Source of the DNA: Verrucomicrobiota bacterium
GTDB lineage: Bacteria > Verrucomicrobiota > Verrucomicrobiia > Limisphaerales > UBA9464
Assembly (NCBI GenBank): GCA_029865985.1
Contig: JARXAF010000156.1
Location: forward strand, 1-36,622
Direction: 5' to 3'
DNA: 36,622 nucleotides
The notes beneath the pieces were generated by a model that was given only the letters and a program-made list of their open reading frames with translations, was not told the origin of the DNA and ran no database searches. Position numbers and translations under genes: made by a program. Positions within the stretch are counted from its first letter, which is position 1, and every line of letters begins with the position of its first letter. This document shows, piece after piece, positions 25,647 through 34,408 of the stretch.

Positions 25647-27851
25647 ATGAAGCTTACCCGCACTGGCGCATTGATCGCCTGGACGCTGACGGCCTTGGCC
25701 AAGGAAGGGGTTCCGGCGGCGGCCATCACGGATCCATCCGCGATTCGTATCGAGTCGCGGGATGGTTTGGGTGAGGTGGAATTGAGTCCGGATGCCCGCA
25801 CGGCCTCGGCCAAGAACGGTGTGGTGGTGTATTGGAAGGGCAGCACGGTGAGCGCACAGACGGTCACCTTAAGTCAGGATACCGGTGAGGCTCTGGCCGA
25901 AGGCGATGTGGTTGTCGAGTATGCCGGAGAAACCGGACAGCGTATCCGATGGAGGGGGCAGAAAGTGCGTTTCGATTTCGACCAGAAGCGGGTGGAAGCC
26001 GGGAATTTCCGCTTCGGTGCCGGGCCGTTGTTCCTTCGGGGCGACCGGCTTTCGATGACTCAGGGCGGCACCAATCAGGTGGTTGTTGGGGGCGAAGTGA
26101 CCACCGACGATTCCGCCACTCCAGGCTACAAGATCCGGGCCAAGACGCTGAGCATCAACAGCGACAAGACCATCTCGGCTGAAGACGCGCTGCTGTACGT
26201 CGGCAAGGTGCCGGTGATGTATTTCCCGTGGTATGTCCGCAAGGCCGACCGGCATCCGAACTTCTTCAGTATCACCCCAGGCTACCGCAGTTTGTACGGG
26301 CCTTATGTGCTCGGCAGCTATCATTGGTTGGCCAGCACCAATCTGACAGCGATGGTGGATTTGGATTATCGTCAGCGCCGGGGCGTCGGTGGAGGGCCGC
26401 GTCTCAATTACGATTTGGGTGATCTGGGCAAGGGCAGGGGAGGTTTCTATTTCATCCAAGATCAGGCTCCTGAGTTGAGTTCTTTCAACGGGCCCATTGA
26501 TCCCGATCGGTACCGCTTCGATTTGAGGCACTCCATCACCAACGATTCGGGATTCGAGTTCAAGGGTGTCTTGCGCGGCCAAAGCGACCCGATGGTCTTG
26601 CGCGATTATTTCGAGGGCGAATTCCGGACGGATCCGCAACCCAAGACCTTCGTCGAATTCTCGCAGCTCAATTCCAATTGGAGTCTCGACTTTCTGGCGC
26701 ACGCCCAGGTGAACGAATTTTTCCGCACCGTGGAACGGTTGCCCGATGTGCGTCTGCGGGGATTGCGCCAACAAATCGGTGTGACGCCGGTGTATTACGA
26801 GAGCGACAGCTCGCTGGCCTACCTTCGGTACCGTGATGCTCTCGCTGGGGGCACCAACTATGCAGCTTTCCGAGGTGACACCTACCACCAACTCGTGGCC
26901 CCACATACGGTCGGTGGGTGGTTGAATGTCTCGCCTCGCCTGGGTGCGCGCGCGACTTACTACGGTGATCCGGAAGGGCTCAATACGATCAACAGCGATC
27001 AGGAGCGCTGGGTTGCCAACACGGGCGTGGATGTCGGATTCAAGGCGTCGCGGGTTTGGCCTACGTATTCGAGCACAGTGCTCGACATGAACGGCGCACG
27101 GCATATTGCTGAGCCGCAATTCAGCTACGTGTTCGTGCCCGAGCCCAATCGGACGCCCACCGAGTTGCCGCAGTTTGACCGGGAACTCATTACTCCGAAG
27201 CTGCTGCCAATTCATTTTCCGGATTACACACAGATCGATTCGGTGGACAGCCAGAACACGGTGCGCCTGGGGCTGCGCAACAAGGTTCAGACGAAACGGG
27301 AAGAGCAGGTGGAGAATGTCCTGAATTGGTCGCTATTGACCGATTGGCGTATCCAGCAACGCACCGACCAAACCCGATTTTCGGACATGTACTCCGAGGT
27401 GGATTTCACGCCGCGATCTTGGCTCACGCTGACCTCAGAAACCCGGCTCAACACGGTGTCGCACGAATTCCGGGAATCCAACCATCGGGCTACGTGGTCG
27501 CCGACTGAGTGGTTTGACTGGAGCATCGGCCACCGGTATTTACGTGATGACTGGACCCTCTACGGCGCTGGCAACAACCTCATCTTCAGTCGGTTCCACG
27601 CCAAATTGAACGAGAACTGGGCCGTCCGTGGCGTTCATCAGTTCGAGGCTCGCGACGGCACGCTTGAGGAGCAGCAATACCAAATTTACCGGGATCTCCG
27701 GAGCTGGACGGTTGGACTTGGGTTTCGCTTGCGTGAGAACCGCGTCGGACCTCAGGACTTCACGGTTGCATTGACCATTTCATTGAAGGCGTTCCCCAGG
27801 TTCCACTTGGGCGACGACCGGGCCAATCCGTCGATGTTGCTCGGGATGTGA
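25647..27851 (+). CDS. lptD: LPS-assembly outer-membrane protein LptD (OstA-like)
   Basis: A 734-residue protein, near the usual 750-850. A signal-like start (MKLTRTGALIAWTLTALA) leads to an OstA/LptA jelly-roll domain (about residues 30-180, AEGDVVVEYAGET, VEAGNFRFG). Next comes the VPVMYFPWYVRKADRHPNFF segment that is characteristic of LptD just before the barrel. A long region of alternating beta strands follows, with the LptD-type W-rich and R/Y-rich turns. LptD with LptE inserts LPS in the outer leaflet; no lptE is recognised nearby. The ATG at 25647 gives the signal sequence, and an upstream frame to 25593 does not. The C-terminus ends in Met rather than the usual aromatic residue. Confidence 0.85.
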   Translation: MKLTRTGALIAWTLTALAKEGVPAAAITDPSAIRIESRDGLGEVELSPDARTASAKNGVVVYWKGSTVSAQTVTLSQDTGEALAEGDVVVEYAGETGQRIRWRGQKVRFDFDQKRVEAGNFRFGAGPLFLRGDRLSMTQGGTNQVVVGGEVTTDDSATPGYKIRAKTLSINSDKTISAEDALLYVGKVPVMYFPWYVRKADRHPNFFSITPGYRSLYGPYVLGSYHWLASTNLTAMVDLDYRQRRGVGGGPRLNYDLGDLGKGRGGFYFIQDQAPELSSFNGPIDPDRYRFDLRHSITNDSGFEFKGVLRGQSDPMVLRDYFEGEFRTDPQPKTFVEFSQLNSNWSLDFLAHAQVNEFFRTVERLPDVRLRGLRQQIGVTPVYYESDSSLAYLRYRDALAGGTNYAAFRGDTYHQLVAPHTVGGWLNVSPRLGARATYYGDPEGLNTINSDQERWVANTGVDVGFKASRVWPTYSSTVLDMNGARHIAEPQFSYVFVPEPNRTPTELPQFDRELITPKLLPIHFPDYTQIDSVDSQNTVRLGLRNKVQTKREEQVENVLNWSLLTDWRIQQRTDQTRFSDMYSEVDFTPRSWLTLTSETRLNTVSHEFRESNHRATWSPTEWFDWSIGHRYLRDDWTLYGAGNNLIFSRFHAKLNENWAVRGVHQFEARDGTLEEQQYQIYRDLRSWTVGLGFRLRENRVGPQDFTVALTISLKAFPRFHLGDDRANPSMLLGM

Positions 27852-28156
27852 TCGAGCTGGGTGAGTGGGCTGATTCTCGGAAGTCGGGGCGCAGCCCAGT
27901 TGGCGGGCTTCAGGTCCTGAAGATCATCCCGGATGTCCGGAACCAGCGTGGTTAATCCACTCTGCGGTCACGATCGGTCTTGGGTGGGGAAGATTCAATC
28001 GAACGGCATATCGCTCAGTGTTTCGTGGAATCTAAAGTGAATATAACACACATTGTGCAATATTTGGACGCCTCAAAAACAGGCGAAATTCTGAGTGATT
28101 TCAAAGATACGGTCAGACTGGCTCCGAGTATTCCAAGAACCGGACTTTCGGCCGAT
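27852..28156. other. Convergent intergenic region with AT-rich core
   Basis: It lies between the ends of lptD and the cytochrome c giant. The core at about 28010-28110 is clearly richer in A and T than its surroundings and holds a 25-base near-palindrome (28040-28064) and a 5-bp hairpin CGCCT/AGGCG (28069-28085). No gene is supported. It may be a bidirectional terminator or a protein-binding site. Confidence 0.5.
28040..28064. repeat. 25-base AT-rich near-palindrome
   Basis: AATATAACACA (28040-28050) and TGTGCAATATT (28054-28064) are inverted copies, matching at 9 of 11 positions around a CAT centre. The symmetry suits a dimeric regulator or a transcript-end hairpin; there is no T run. Confidence 0.55.
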
Positions 28157-30778
28157 TCACGGAATCTTCTGCAACTCGGCTTGGGTCCAGGAATCTTCCC
28201 GCTTGGATTCGAGCGCCCGGACGACTTTGACGGCCTCGGCGGATACTGGCGCAGCGGTGTGGCCCCATTCGCGACGGATGTAGGTCAAGGAGTCGGCGAT
28301 CTGGGCATCGTCCAAAGCCTCGGCCAGCGCCGGCATGTTCAATTCGTAGCGAACGCCCTTGACGGTGATCGCATCCCGCAACCCATGCAGGACCACCCGG
28401 ATCAGGCGTTGATCCGATCCCAGGACCCACTCGGAGTCGACCAGCGGCGGAGCCAAGCCTTCCTGGCCGTTGCCATGGGGTTGATGGCAGGCACCACAAA
28501 TGGTGGGATAGATCTCACGGCCGCGCTCGAAGCTCGCTTTGGCGGCCGGCGGCAAGGCCTGCACCTGAGATGCAGCCAGCGTGTCGGCACTGGCCGACTT
28601 GCCGGGCCAAAAGTACAGCGAGTCGATCTTCTGGATGCGTTCAACGATCTCGGTCCGAGTGGATCGACGCAGCGCCGACAGGCCCTCAGGTTCTGCCGGC
28701 AATCCGGTTTGTTTGATCTTGGGAGCCGGAGCCCCCTTGGATGCCACTGGAACCAGGCCAGCGAATCCGTCCAACAAGGCTGGCAGAGGCCACTCATTCT
28801 CCTTGAGTTTGGCCGCCAGGTTCAACGCTGCCGCAACTTCGGTGGGGCGCCCCGAAGCCGCGATGCATCGGGCCAGCTTGGACACCAAAGGCGCATGGTC
28901 CTGCTTGTCAGGCCCGCACTGCGCGTCGCTCAGCAATTGAGCCAAGAAAGCCAACTCACGTCCTTTGAGTCCGCTGATCGCCGCGTCCTGACGCAAGGGT
29001 GTGGCCGGACCGGTCATGAGCAGGAATCGCATCGCCGCGTCGGCCGCAGGCGTGCCGATGTTTCCCAGAGAACAGAGCAGGGCAATCTGAGCCTCTCCTC
29101 GAACGGACGGAGCACGTTGGATCATGCGCTCAACCGCCGTTTCCCGCACCGGACCCGGGGGCAGACTGTCGGTGATGCGGAAGGCCGCGGATCGAACTCC
29201 AGAATCCGGATCGTCGAGGACCGACAGAAGGGTTTCCAAGCTCACCTTCCCCTGCCCTTCAAGCGTCCAGAGTGCCTGAAGGCGAACGACCGCCGGCGTG
29301 GTGTCTCGCTGAATCACCAATTGCTGAAGCACCTCAGCCGAATCGGCCGTGGGGTGCTCCACCAACAGGCGCTGAGCCGTGTCCCGCCAGAAACCGTTGG
29401 CGCTGGAGAGGCGGGTTGCCAACTCTCGGGTCGAAGCCGTTGCAGTTAGCCGCGCCTTGCGATCCGGCAACTTGCCGGAATGGACGATGCGATAAATACG
29501 CCCCAAATCGGTCGGCGCCTGCAAACCGCGCGACTCGATTTGCTTGCGAAGATAACTGGTCAGGTAGATGCGGTGCTGGATGAGCCCCCGAGCCATGTCC
29601 ACCACATAGAGCGCTCCATCGGGACCGTTTTGCAAATTTACCGGCCGGAAACGCTCATCGGTGGAAGTCAGGAATTCATCGGATTCGTAAGCGTTGGTCG
29701 CCGTGATCACCCCATCCTGTTCGGTCAGTTTGTTGCGGCGGATGAGGTTCGCGCTCGGTTCGCACAGGAACACATCACCGCGGAAATTCTCGGGAAACTG
29801 GTCGCCCCGGTACACAAGCGTGCCGCAGGCGGCCGTGAAGCTGGCGAGCTTTCCTTCGGGCGTGAGGGTGTTGGGCTGGTAGCCGCGGTTCACGCCCGGA
29901 TTCACACGCGAGGGCCAAACTTGTTGGGACTTGGCCAACTGGGCGTTCACCCCGGAGGCCGACTTCAGGTTCGGATTTCGGGACAGGTAATGCGCCGGCA
30001 GCAGGTCGCCGCGAATTTGGTCGGAGTTGGAATTGTAGAACAGCCGGCCCACATCGTCGTGGCTAATGCCCCACTGACCCCGGGTCACGGTTTCTTCGCG
30101 GATCCACGTGGGTGCTGAACCCACCGCTTGTGGACCCGCAGTATTGCGAAAGCGGACCGTGTGATTGGCCGAATAAATCCAGTTGTCGACGTTGCGCAGC
30201 AGGCCGTTGCTGGCGTGCTCGGGATTGGATTTGAGCCCCAGCACCGGGTCATTCTGCGTGGCATAGTCGCTGGCCACCAGAATCTTTTCGTCGGCTTTGC
30301 CGTCCCCGTTGGTGTCCTTCATCCACCACAATTTGGGGGGCTCGGCAATCAATGCCCCACCGTGGGTCAGGTGGATGGCGCGTGGCATCACAAGTTGGTC
30401 GGCGAAGACCGTGCGGGTGTCCATGCGGCCGTCGCCATCGGTGTCCGTGAGGATGACGATGGAACCGGTCGGGTTGGCTTCACCGCGCGCCTCCTGATCG
30501 GGCATGTAGCCGATCATTTCCACCACCCACAAGCGCCCCTGGGGATCGAACTCCACGGCAACCGGCGAGTGCACCAGCGGTTCAGCCGCCACGACCTCCA
30601 CCGAGAATCCCGGCGGCAGGCGGAAGGTACGGATCTGGTCGGCCGGTGACAGTACCGGAGCCGCTGGAATCCGGTCCGCGGCAACCACTTCGCGTTGGGT
30701 CTCTCCGGGCTTGTCCCCGTTCTGGGCGACCGCGGTGAGGATTCCCAGGCAAAGCCCGGACAAAACATGGCGCATCAT
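28157..30778 (-). CDS. PVC-type propeller/HEAT/cytochrome c membrane-bound-dehydrogenase-like protein
   Basis: An 873-residue secreted protein. A signal peptide (MMRHVLSGLCLGILTAVA) is followed by a six-bladed propeller of the PVC 'membrane-bound dehydrogenase-like' type (about residues 45-480). It has SVEVVAAEPLVHSPVAVEFDP, LTDTDGDGRMDTRTVF and NGPDGALYVVDMARG. HEAT-like repeats come next (about 510-720, for example SLETLLSVLDDPDSGVRSAAF). The C-terminal cytochrome c domain has CGACH at 761-765 and a possible axial Met in LNMPALAE. Such proteins are exported and presumably oxidise a sugar or alcohol, passing electrons to the heme. The substrate is unknown. ATGs at 30778 and 30775 are both possible. 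The gene is divergent from the Rieske gene. Confidence 0.92.
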   Translation of the reverse strand: MMRHVLSGLCLGILTAVAQNGDKPGETQREVVAADRIPAAPVLSPADQIRTFRLPPGFSVEVVAAEPLVHSPVAVEFDPQGRLWVVEMIGYMPDQEARGEANPTGSIVILTDTDGDGRMDTRTVFADQLVMPRAIHLTHGGALIAEPPKLWWMKDTNGDGKADEKILVASDYATQNDPVLGLKSNPEHASNGLLRNVDNWIYSANHTVRFRNTAGPQAVGSAPTWIREETVTRGQWGISHDDVGRLFYNSNSDQIRGDLLPAHYLSRNPNLKSASGVNAQLAKSQQVWPSRVNPGVNRGYQPNTLTPEGKLASFTAACGTLVYRGDQFPENFRGDVFLCEPSANLIRRNKLTEQDGVITATNAYESDEFLTSTDERFRPVNLQNGPDGALYVVDMARGLIQHRIYLTSYLRKQIESRGLQAPTDLGRIYRIVHSGKLPDRKARLTATASTRELATRLSSANGFWRDTAQRLLVEHPTADSAEVLQQLVIQRDTTPAVVRLQALWTLEGQGKVSLETLLSVLDDPDSGVRSAAFRITDSLPPGPVRETAVERMIQRAPSVRGEAQIALLCSLGNIGTPAADAAMRFLLMTGPATPLRQDAAISGLKGRELAFLAQLLSDAQCGPDKQDHAPLVSKLARCIAASGRPTEVAAALNLAAKLKENEWPLPALLDGFAGLVPVASKGAPAPKIKQTGLPAEPEGLSALRRSTRTEIVERIQKIDSLYFWPGKSASADTLAASQVQALPPAAKASFERGREIYPTICGACHQPHGNGQEGLAPPLVDSEWVLGSDQRLIRVVLHGLRDAITVKGVRYELNMPALAEALDDAQIADSLTYIRREWGHTAAPVSAEAVKVVRALESKREDSWTQAELQKIP

Positions 30779-30902
30779 GGTAGGCAGTGAGGCTGAAGCT
30801 ACCCTCAGATTGGCTGATGCCAAGTGGCAACCGCTGCGACCACTCCGCGTGATTTGCTCGGTGAGCTTGCATTCCGGTCGGCGACGGTGGCTATCTCGGT
30901 CC

Positions 30903-31247
30903 ATGGACACTTGGTGCGATGTGGCAGACGCCGGGAGCTTGACCTCGGGAAACTGCCGAACCGTTGAAGCGCGGGGCCTTCGGATCGCCCTCGTTTGTTT
31001 GGAGGACGGCTTCCATGCGGTGGAAGACGCCTGCCCGCACCGTGGTGGTTCCATGGGTTCCGGCTACTTGGACGGATGCACCTTGCACTGTCCGTTGCAC
31101 GGATGGGCTTACGATGCCCGAAGCGGTGTGGGGATCACCCGGCCTGACAAACCTCTGCGATCGTTCCCGACCCGAATTCAAGAGGGCCGAGTCTGGGTTC
31201 AACTGATCGCCAAAACTCCCAACGCACCCGTGCATGAGGCCGACTGA
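30903..31247 (+). CDS. Rieske [2Fe-2S] protein
   Basis: A 114-residue soluble Rieske protein. The cluster ligands are Cys44-x-His46 (CPHRGGS) and Cys63-x-x-His66 (CPLHGWAYDARSG), in a NirD/dioxygenase-ferredoxin-like fold. It has no membrane anchor, so it is presumably cytoplasmic and passes electrons to an oxygenase or reductase not visible here. The start at 30903 is a plain ATG; the longer frame upstream overlaps the divergent promoter region and the neighbour. It overlaps the glycosyltransferase start by 14 bases. It lies 124 bases from the divergent cytochrome c gene. Confidence 0.9.
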   Translation: MDTWCDVADAGSLTSGNCRTVEARGLRIALVCLEDGFHAVEDACPHRGGSMGSGYLDGCTLHCPLHGWAYDARSGVGITRPDKPLRSFPTRIQEGRVWVQLIAKTPNAPVHEAD

Positions 31248-32427
31248 GTCGACCCCACCGCCGCCGTTGAAGGTGCTGTCGTTGGGCACCCAGTTTGCGG
31301 GGCTCGGAGGTGTCGAGTCGGTGTTGCGTTCACACCATGAAACCGACGTGGACCAAGGCATTGATTCGCGTTTCTTGGTCTTCTGGGAGGATCCTGTGCC
31401 CGGCTGGCCGCGCGCTCGGTTTCTCGGTTTCCGTGACACCCTGTCCATTCGGCGAGCGCGCCACCGGGTGGCCGCGGCATTCCCTGATTGGAAGCCCGAT
31501 GTCGTTGTCTATCACACGACCTGGGGTTGGCCGTATTTCGACGACTTGTTCCCGCCGGCCCGTCGCATTCTGTACTTGCACAGCGACACGCCAGGGCTCG
31601 ACGAGCAGTTGCAGACCCGCGCCCACTGGGCCGACGGTTTCGCCTGCGTCAACGACCGCATCGCCGAGCGGGTGATGCACGCCCGGCCCGATTTGTCGCC
31701 CGATCGACTGCTCCGGGTGCTTTATCCCATCGACCCACCCGCTGCATTACGAGGGCCGGCCCGGCCATGGGGTTCTCCGCTCCGTCTGGGTTTCTGCGGC
31801 CGACTCGCCCACGAACAGAAGCGCATCGACCGCATCCCGGAGCTGGTCTCGCGATTGGATGCAGCCGGGATCGACTACCGGCTCGAATTCTTGGGCGATG
31901 GACCGGAACGGTCGTGGCTGGAGAGCCAGATGCCGGATCGGAAACGCTTCGTCTTCCATGGGCGCAAATCGGGAATCGAGTATTGGAATATTCTGTCGAG
32001 CTGGGACGCCCTGCTCTTCGTGAGCGACTACGAGGGCACCCCCATCGCGCTGCTGGAGGCCATGGCCGCGGGTGTGATTCCCATCCATCCCGCCATTGGT
32101 AGCGGCGGTGACCGGTATGCCGTCGATGTCGACCCTCTCTTGGCTTACCCGGCCGGCGACCTCACAGCGCTGGCTGCAGTGATCACCGAACTGGTCCAAT
32201 GGCCAGCCACGCGCGTTGAAACCATCCGCAGCCGTGCTTCCGACCGGGTCCACGGCCATGCCTCGGCGGTGTACCGAGCCACCTTCGCCCGATTCCTGCG
32301 CCATATCGCCAGTCAGCCCCCCCTGCCCCGACGCCCCTTGCCGACACGCCCTCCGGGTATGGATTGGTTGTCTTTCGGGGCCACCCGTCGCCTCATGGAG
32401 TGGCGTCGCCGTTGGAAAGGCCGATAG
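31234..32427 (+). CDS. GT4-type glycosyltransferase
   Basis: A 397-residue GT-B enzyme. The N-terminal domain has KVLSLGTQFAGLGGVESVL near residue 12. The C-terminal donor-binding domain has LRLGFCGRLAHEQKRIDRIPEL (about 183-205) and the E-x7-E signature at Glu267 and Glu275 (YEGTPIALLEAMAAGVIPI). By family knowledge it transfers a sugar from a nucleotide donor with retained configuration, for a polysaccharide, glycolipid or metabolite. The acceptor is unknown. It starts at 31234 inside the last codons of the Rieske gene, so translation is probably coupled. It converges with the methyltransferase, 37 bases from its stop. Confidence 0.9.
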   Translation: MRPTESTPPPPLKVLSLGTQFAGLGGVESVLRSHHETDVDQGIDSRFLVFWEDPVPGWPRARFLGFRDTLSIRRARHRVAAAFPDWKPDVVVYHTTWGWPYFDDLFPPARRILYLHSDTPGLDEQLQTRAHWADGFACVNDRIAERVMHARPDLSPDRLLRVLYPIDPPAALRGPARPWGSPLRLGFCGRLAHEQKRIDRIPELVSRLDAAGIDYRLEFLGDGPERSWLESQMPDRKRFVFHGRKSGIEYWNILSSWDALLFVSDYEGTPIALLEAMAAGVIPIHPAIGSGGDRYAVDVDPLLAYPAGDLTALAAVITELVQWPATRVETIRSRASDRVHGHASAVYRATFARFLRHIASQPPLPRRPLPTRPPGMDWLSFGATRRLMEWRRRWKGR

Positions 32428-32464
32428 GGCGGTGGGAGCGCACTGAGCCCAGAACTTTGGCCCT

Positions 32465-33406
32465 TCAGGCGAGCGGTTTGCGGTAATGCGCATGCAAACT
32501 GGTTCCCCAGCGGAGGTAGTGACGGCACAGACCCGCTCGGTAGAGGAAAGTCATCAACTCGGTCCAGAAGCGACCCGGCTTGGACGGTCTTCGGCCCAAG
32601 ACGTGTTCCAAGTCACCCTGAGTTTGAAGACTGATTCGAACTTGCACGCCCCTCAAAGGATCGGAACCGAACCAAACGGGCTGCAGTTGATGCTGCTGGC
32701 CGAGGTGTTCCAAGTCGGACCGACGCCAGTGGGTGATGTGATGGGGCGGCCACTGGCACGGCTCGAGCGTCCACCAACGATACAGCCCCTGACCGTGCGG
32801 AACCGAAATCACCAAATGCCCGCCGGGTGCGACCAAGCGCGCCGCGTCACGGAAGAACGCGACCGGATCTGGGACGTGTTCCATGACCTCGAAGGCGGTG
32901 ACGAGTGAGAATTGCCGCCCCGAATGACTTTGGGCGAAGGCCTCAGCCGTCGAAGCATGGACGTCGTGCCCCTTCGCTTGAGCCGCTGCCACGGCCTTCG
33001 GGTTCAGGTCCAGGCCGTGGGTTTCGATGCCCTTGGAGCGGGCCAAATCCAGAAAACCGCCGTCGCCACATCCCAAATCCATGCAATCGCGCGAACCCAC
33101 TCGGACAGCCAAGTCGATCGCATGCAGGAACGACGGGCTGTCGCCGGGATAGTACCGAGCGACCTGGGTTTGCAAGTCGGTGTAGAAAGCCCCATTGCCC
33201 GGCAGCACCGGATCAAAGAACTCGAACCCGCAGGACGCGCATCGATGTTGGGTCACTCGAGACGCCCGTTGGAATGAGGCCTGTGCCTCCGGACTGAGGG
33301 TCACACCGAAGTAGTGCCACAAGCGGCCGATTTCCTCGGGCGTGAGGGAATCGATTTCGGTGGTCCGCTCATGGCGGCACAGCAGGCAGGCGACGGGCTT
33401 GGCCAT
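32465..33406 (-). CDS. Class I SAM methyltransferase with N-terminal zinc-like motif
   Basis: A 313-residue protein. Two Cys pairs (Cys7/Cys10 CLLC and Cys56/Cys59 CASC) could form a small zinc site. A Rossmann methyltransferase domain follows, with motif I DLGCGDGG at 110-117, GLDLNPKAV, and motif II/III-like FEVMEHVPDPVAF and LVAPGGHLVISVPH. The type resembles methyltransferases acting on sugars or lipid-linked intermediates, next to a glycosyltransferase on the other strand. The ATG at 33406 is preferred to a TTG at 33418. It is the last gene of a four-gene minus-strand set. Confidence 0.9.
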   Translation of the reverse strand: MAKPVACLLCRHERTTEIDSLTPEEIGRLWHYFGVTLSPEAQASFQRASRVTQHRCASCGFEFFDPVLPGNGAFYTDLQTQVARYYPGDSPSFLHAIDLAVRVGSRDCMDLGCGDGGFLDLARSKGIETHGLDLNPKAVAAAQAKGHDVHASTAEAFAQSHSGRQFSLVTAFEVMEHVPDPVAFFRDAARLVAPGGHLVISVPHGQGLYRWWTLEPCQWPPHHITHWRRSDLEHLGQQHQLQPVWFGSDPLRGVQVRISLQTQGDLEHVLGRRPSKPGRFWTELMTFLYRAGLCRHYLRWGTSLHAHYRKPLA

Positions 33407-33461
33407 GATGTCGTTCAACAGAACCGGTCCGGGGTGAAGGCGTCAATGCCGCCGGTAGCGT

Positions 33462-34361
33462 TTAACGGTGATCTTCCCGGAATCGAAAAGGCTTTCCGCC
33501 GGTGATGTCGGCGCTGGTGAACGACGGGCACCAGTACCGTTCGATGTGTGCGACGACCCGGTCGGTGCCGGTGAAATGATCCACCCCGGGAGGCCGTTCC
33601 GGGTTGTACATCGTGTCAGTCAGGTCACGGATCAGGGCCACGTGCTTGCCCAAGCGGACCATTTGCCGAATGGCGAAGGGTCGGCCGAGCACACACATGT
33701 TGAGGTGCACACCGCACAAGATGACGTGGTCGATACCGCGCTCGGCGAGCAGGTTCCAGGTTTCCTGACCATCGTCGGTGAGTGCGTCGCCCGCTTCGAT
33801 CCGCAGACCAGGATGCTGGCGAGTCCAGGCCTCACGCACCGAGCACTTCGAACCGGAGCACGAGCAGCCCATGTCGGAGTCGTCGATGGGCAGCACGCCT
33901 TCGCGCGAAGCATCCGGCCAGCACCAGCGGGTCCCCCAGCGTTCTGCGGTGGCCAACGGACGTGGGGTCGCAGTATGGCGCGCCTTGAGAGCCAAATCGC
34001 GAGCCGGGGTTCCTTGGTAGAAAGCCGTGACGCTGCTGGGAGCGTGGATGATGAAAACCCCCTTCTTCCGGGCGGCTTCCAGCGTCCGGTTCATGGGTTC
34101 GATGAGTTCGCCCACTCGAGACGAAGCTGACTTGCACCAGTGGTCATCCCACATGTCACACACGATGATGGCAGTGCGGTGCGGGTCCCACGACTCCACG
34201 CGCTCTGAGGCTACGATGACGCCGGAGGCCCCGCCATTCTGGGATCGCAGGTGGAGATTCATGGAGGAGGAATTCTCCGGACGCCGTCCCGACGAGGCGC
34301 ACCCCGCGAGCATCACCAAGGCGAGCCACAGCCAAGAAGTTCGGATCCGTGTGGAAAGCAT
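33462..34361 (-). CDS. Isochorismatase-fold lipoprotein (cysteine hydrolase family)
   Basis: A 299-residue protein with a lipoprotein signal (LALVMLAGC, lipid Cys21), so it is likely anchored in a membrane facing the periplasm. The isochorismatase-type fold follows, with IIVCDMWDDHW (Asp69) and GVHLNMCVLGRPFAIRQM carrying the nucleophile Cys223. The middle catalytic Lys of the Asp-Lys-Cys triad is not obvious; the sequence near residue 188 has Arg instead. Between them is a CSCSGSKC insert (Cys166, Cys168, Cys173). Family members hydrolyse amides such as nicotinamide. The frame extends further upstream, but homology and a signal start are at 34361. It lies 47 bases from the propeller gene upstream. 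Confidence 0.8.
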   Translation of the reverse strand: MLSTRIRTSWLWLALVMLAGCASSGRRPENSSSMNLHLRSQNGGASGVIVASERVESWDPHRTAIIVCDMWDDHWCKSASSRVGELIEPMNRTLEAARKKGVFIIHAPSSVTAFYQGTPARDLALKARHTATPRPLATAERWGTRWCWPDASREGVLPIDDSDMGCSCSGSKCSVREAWTRQHPGLRIEAGDALTDDGQETWNLLAERGIDHVILCGVHLNMCVLGRPFAIRQMVRLGKHVALIRDLTDTMYNPERPPGVDHFTGTDRVVAHIERYWCPSFTSADITGGKPFRFREDHR

Positions 34362-34408
34362 GGCGGAAATCTCTCTGAAGTCTGGGCCGATGGAAAGCAT
34401 CGAGCGGG

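Noticed and set aside
25869-27215. A 448-codon frame on the minus strand
   Set aside because: Complement of lptD coding sequence; no recognisable domain, no start context.
27980-29449. A 489-codon plus-strand frame
   Set aside because: Most of it is antisense to the propeller/cytochrome c gene; the first 40 codons lie in the AT-rich island but show no similarity.
32428-32464. Possible terminator between the glycosyltransferase and methyltransferase
   Set aside because: Only a 4-bp stem (GGGC/GCCC) and no T run.
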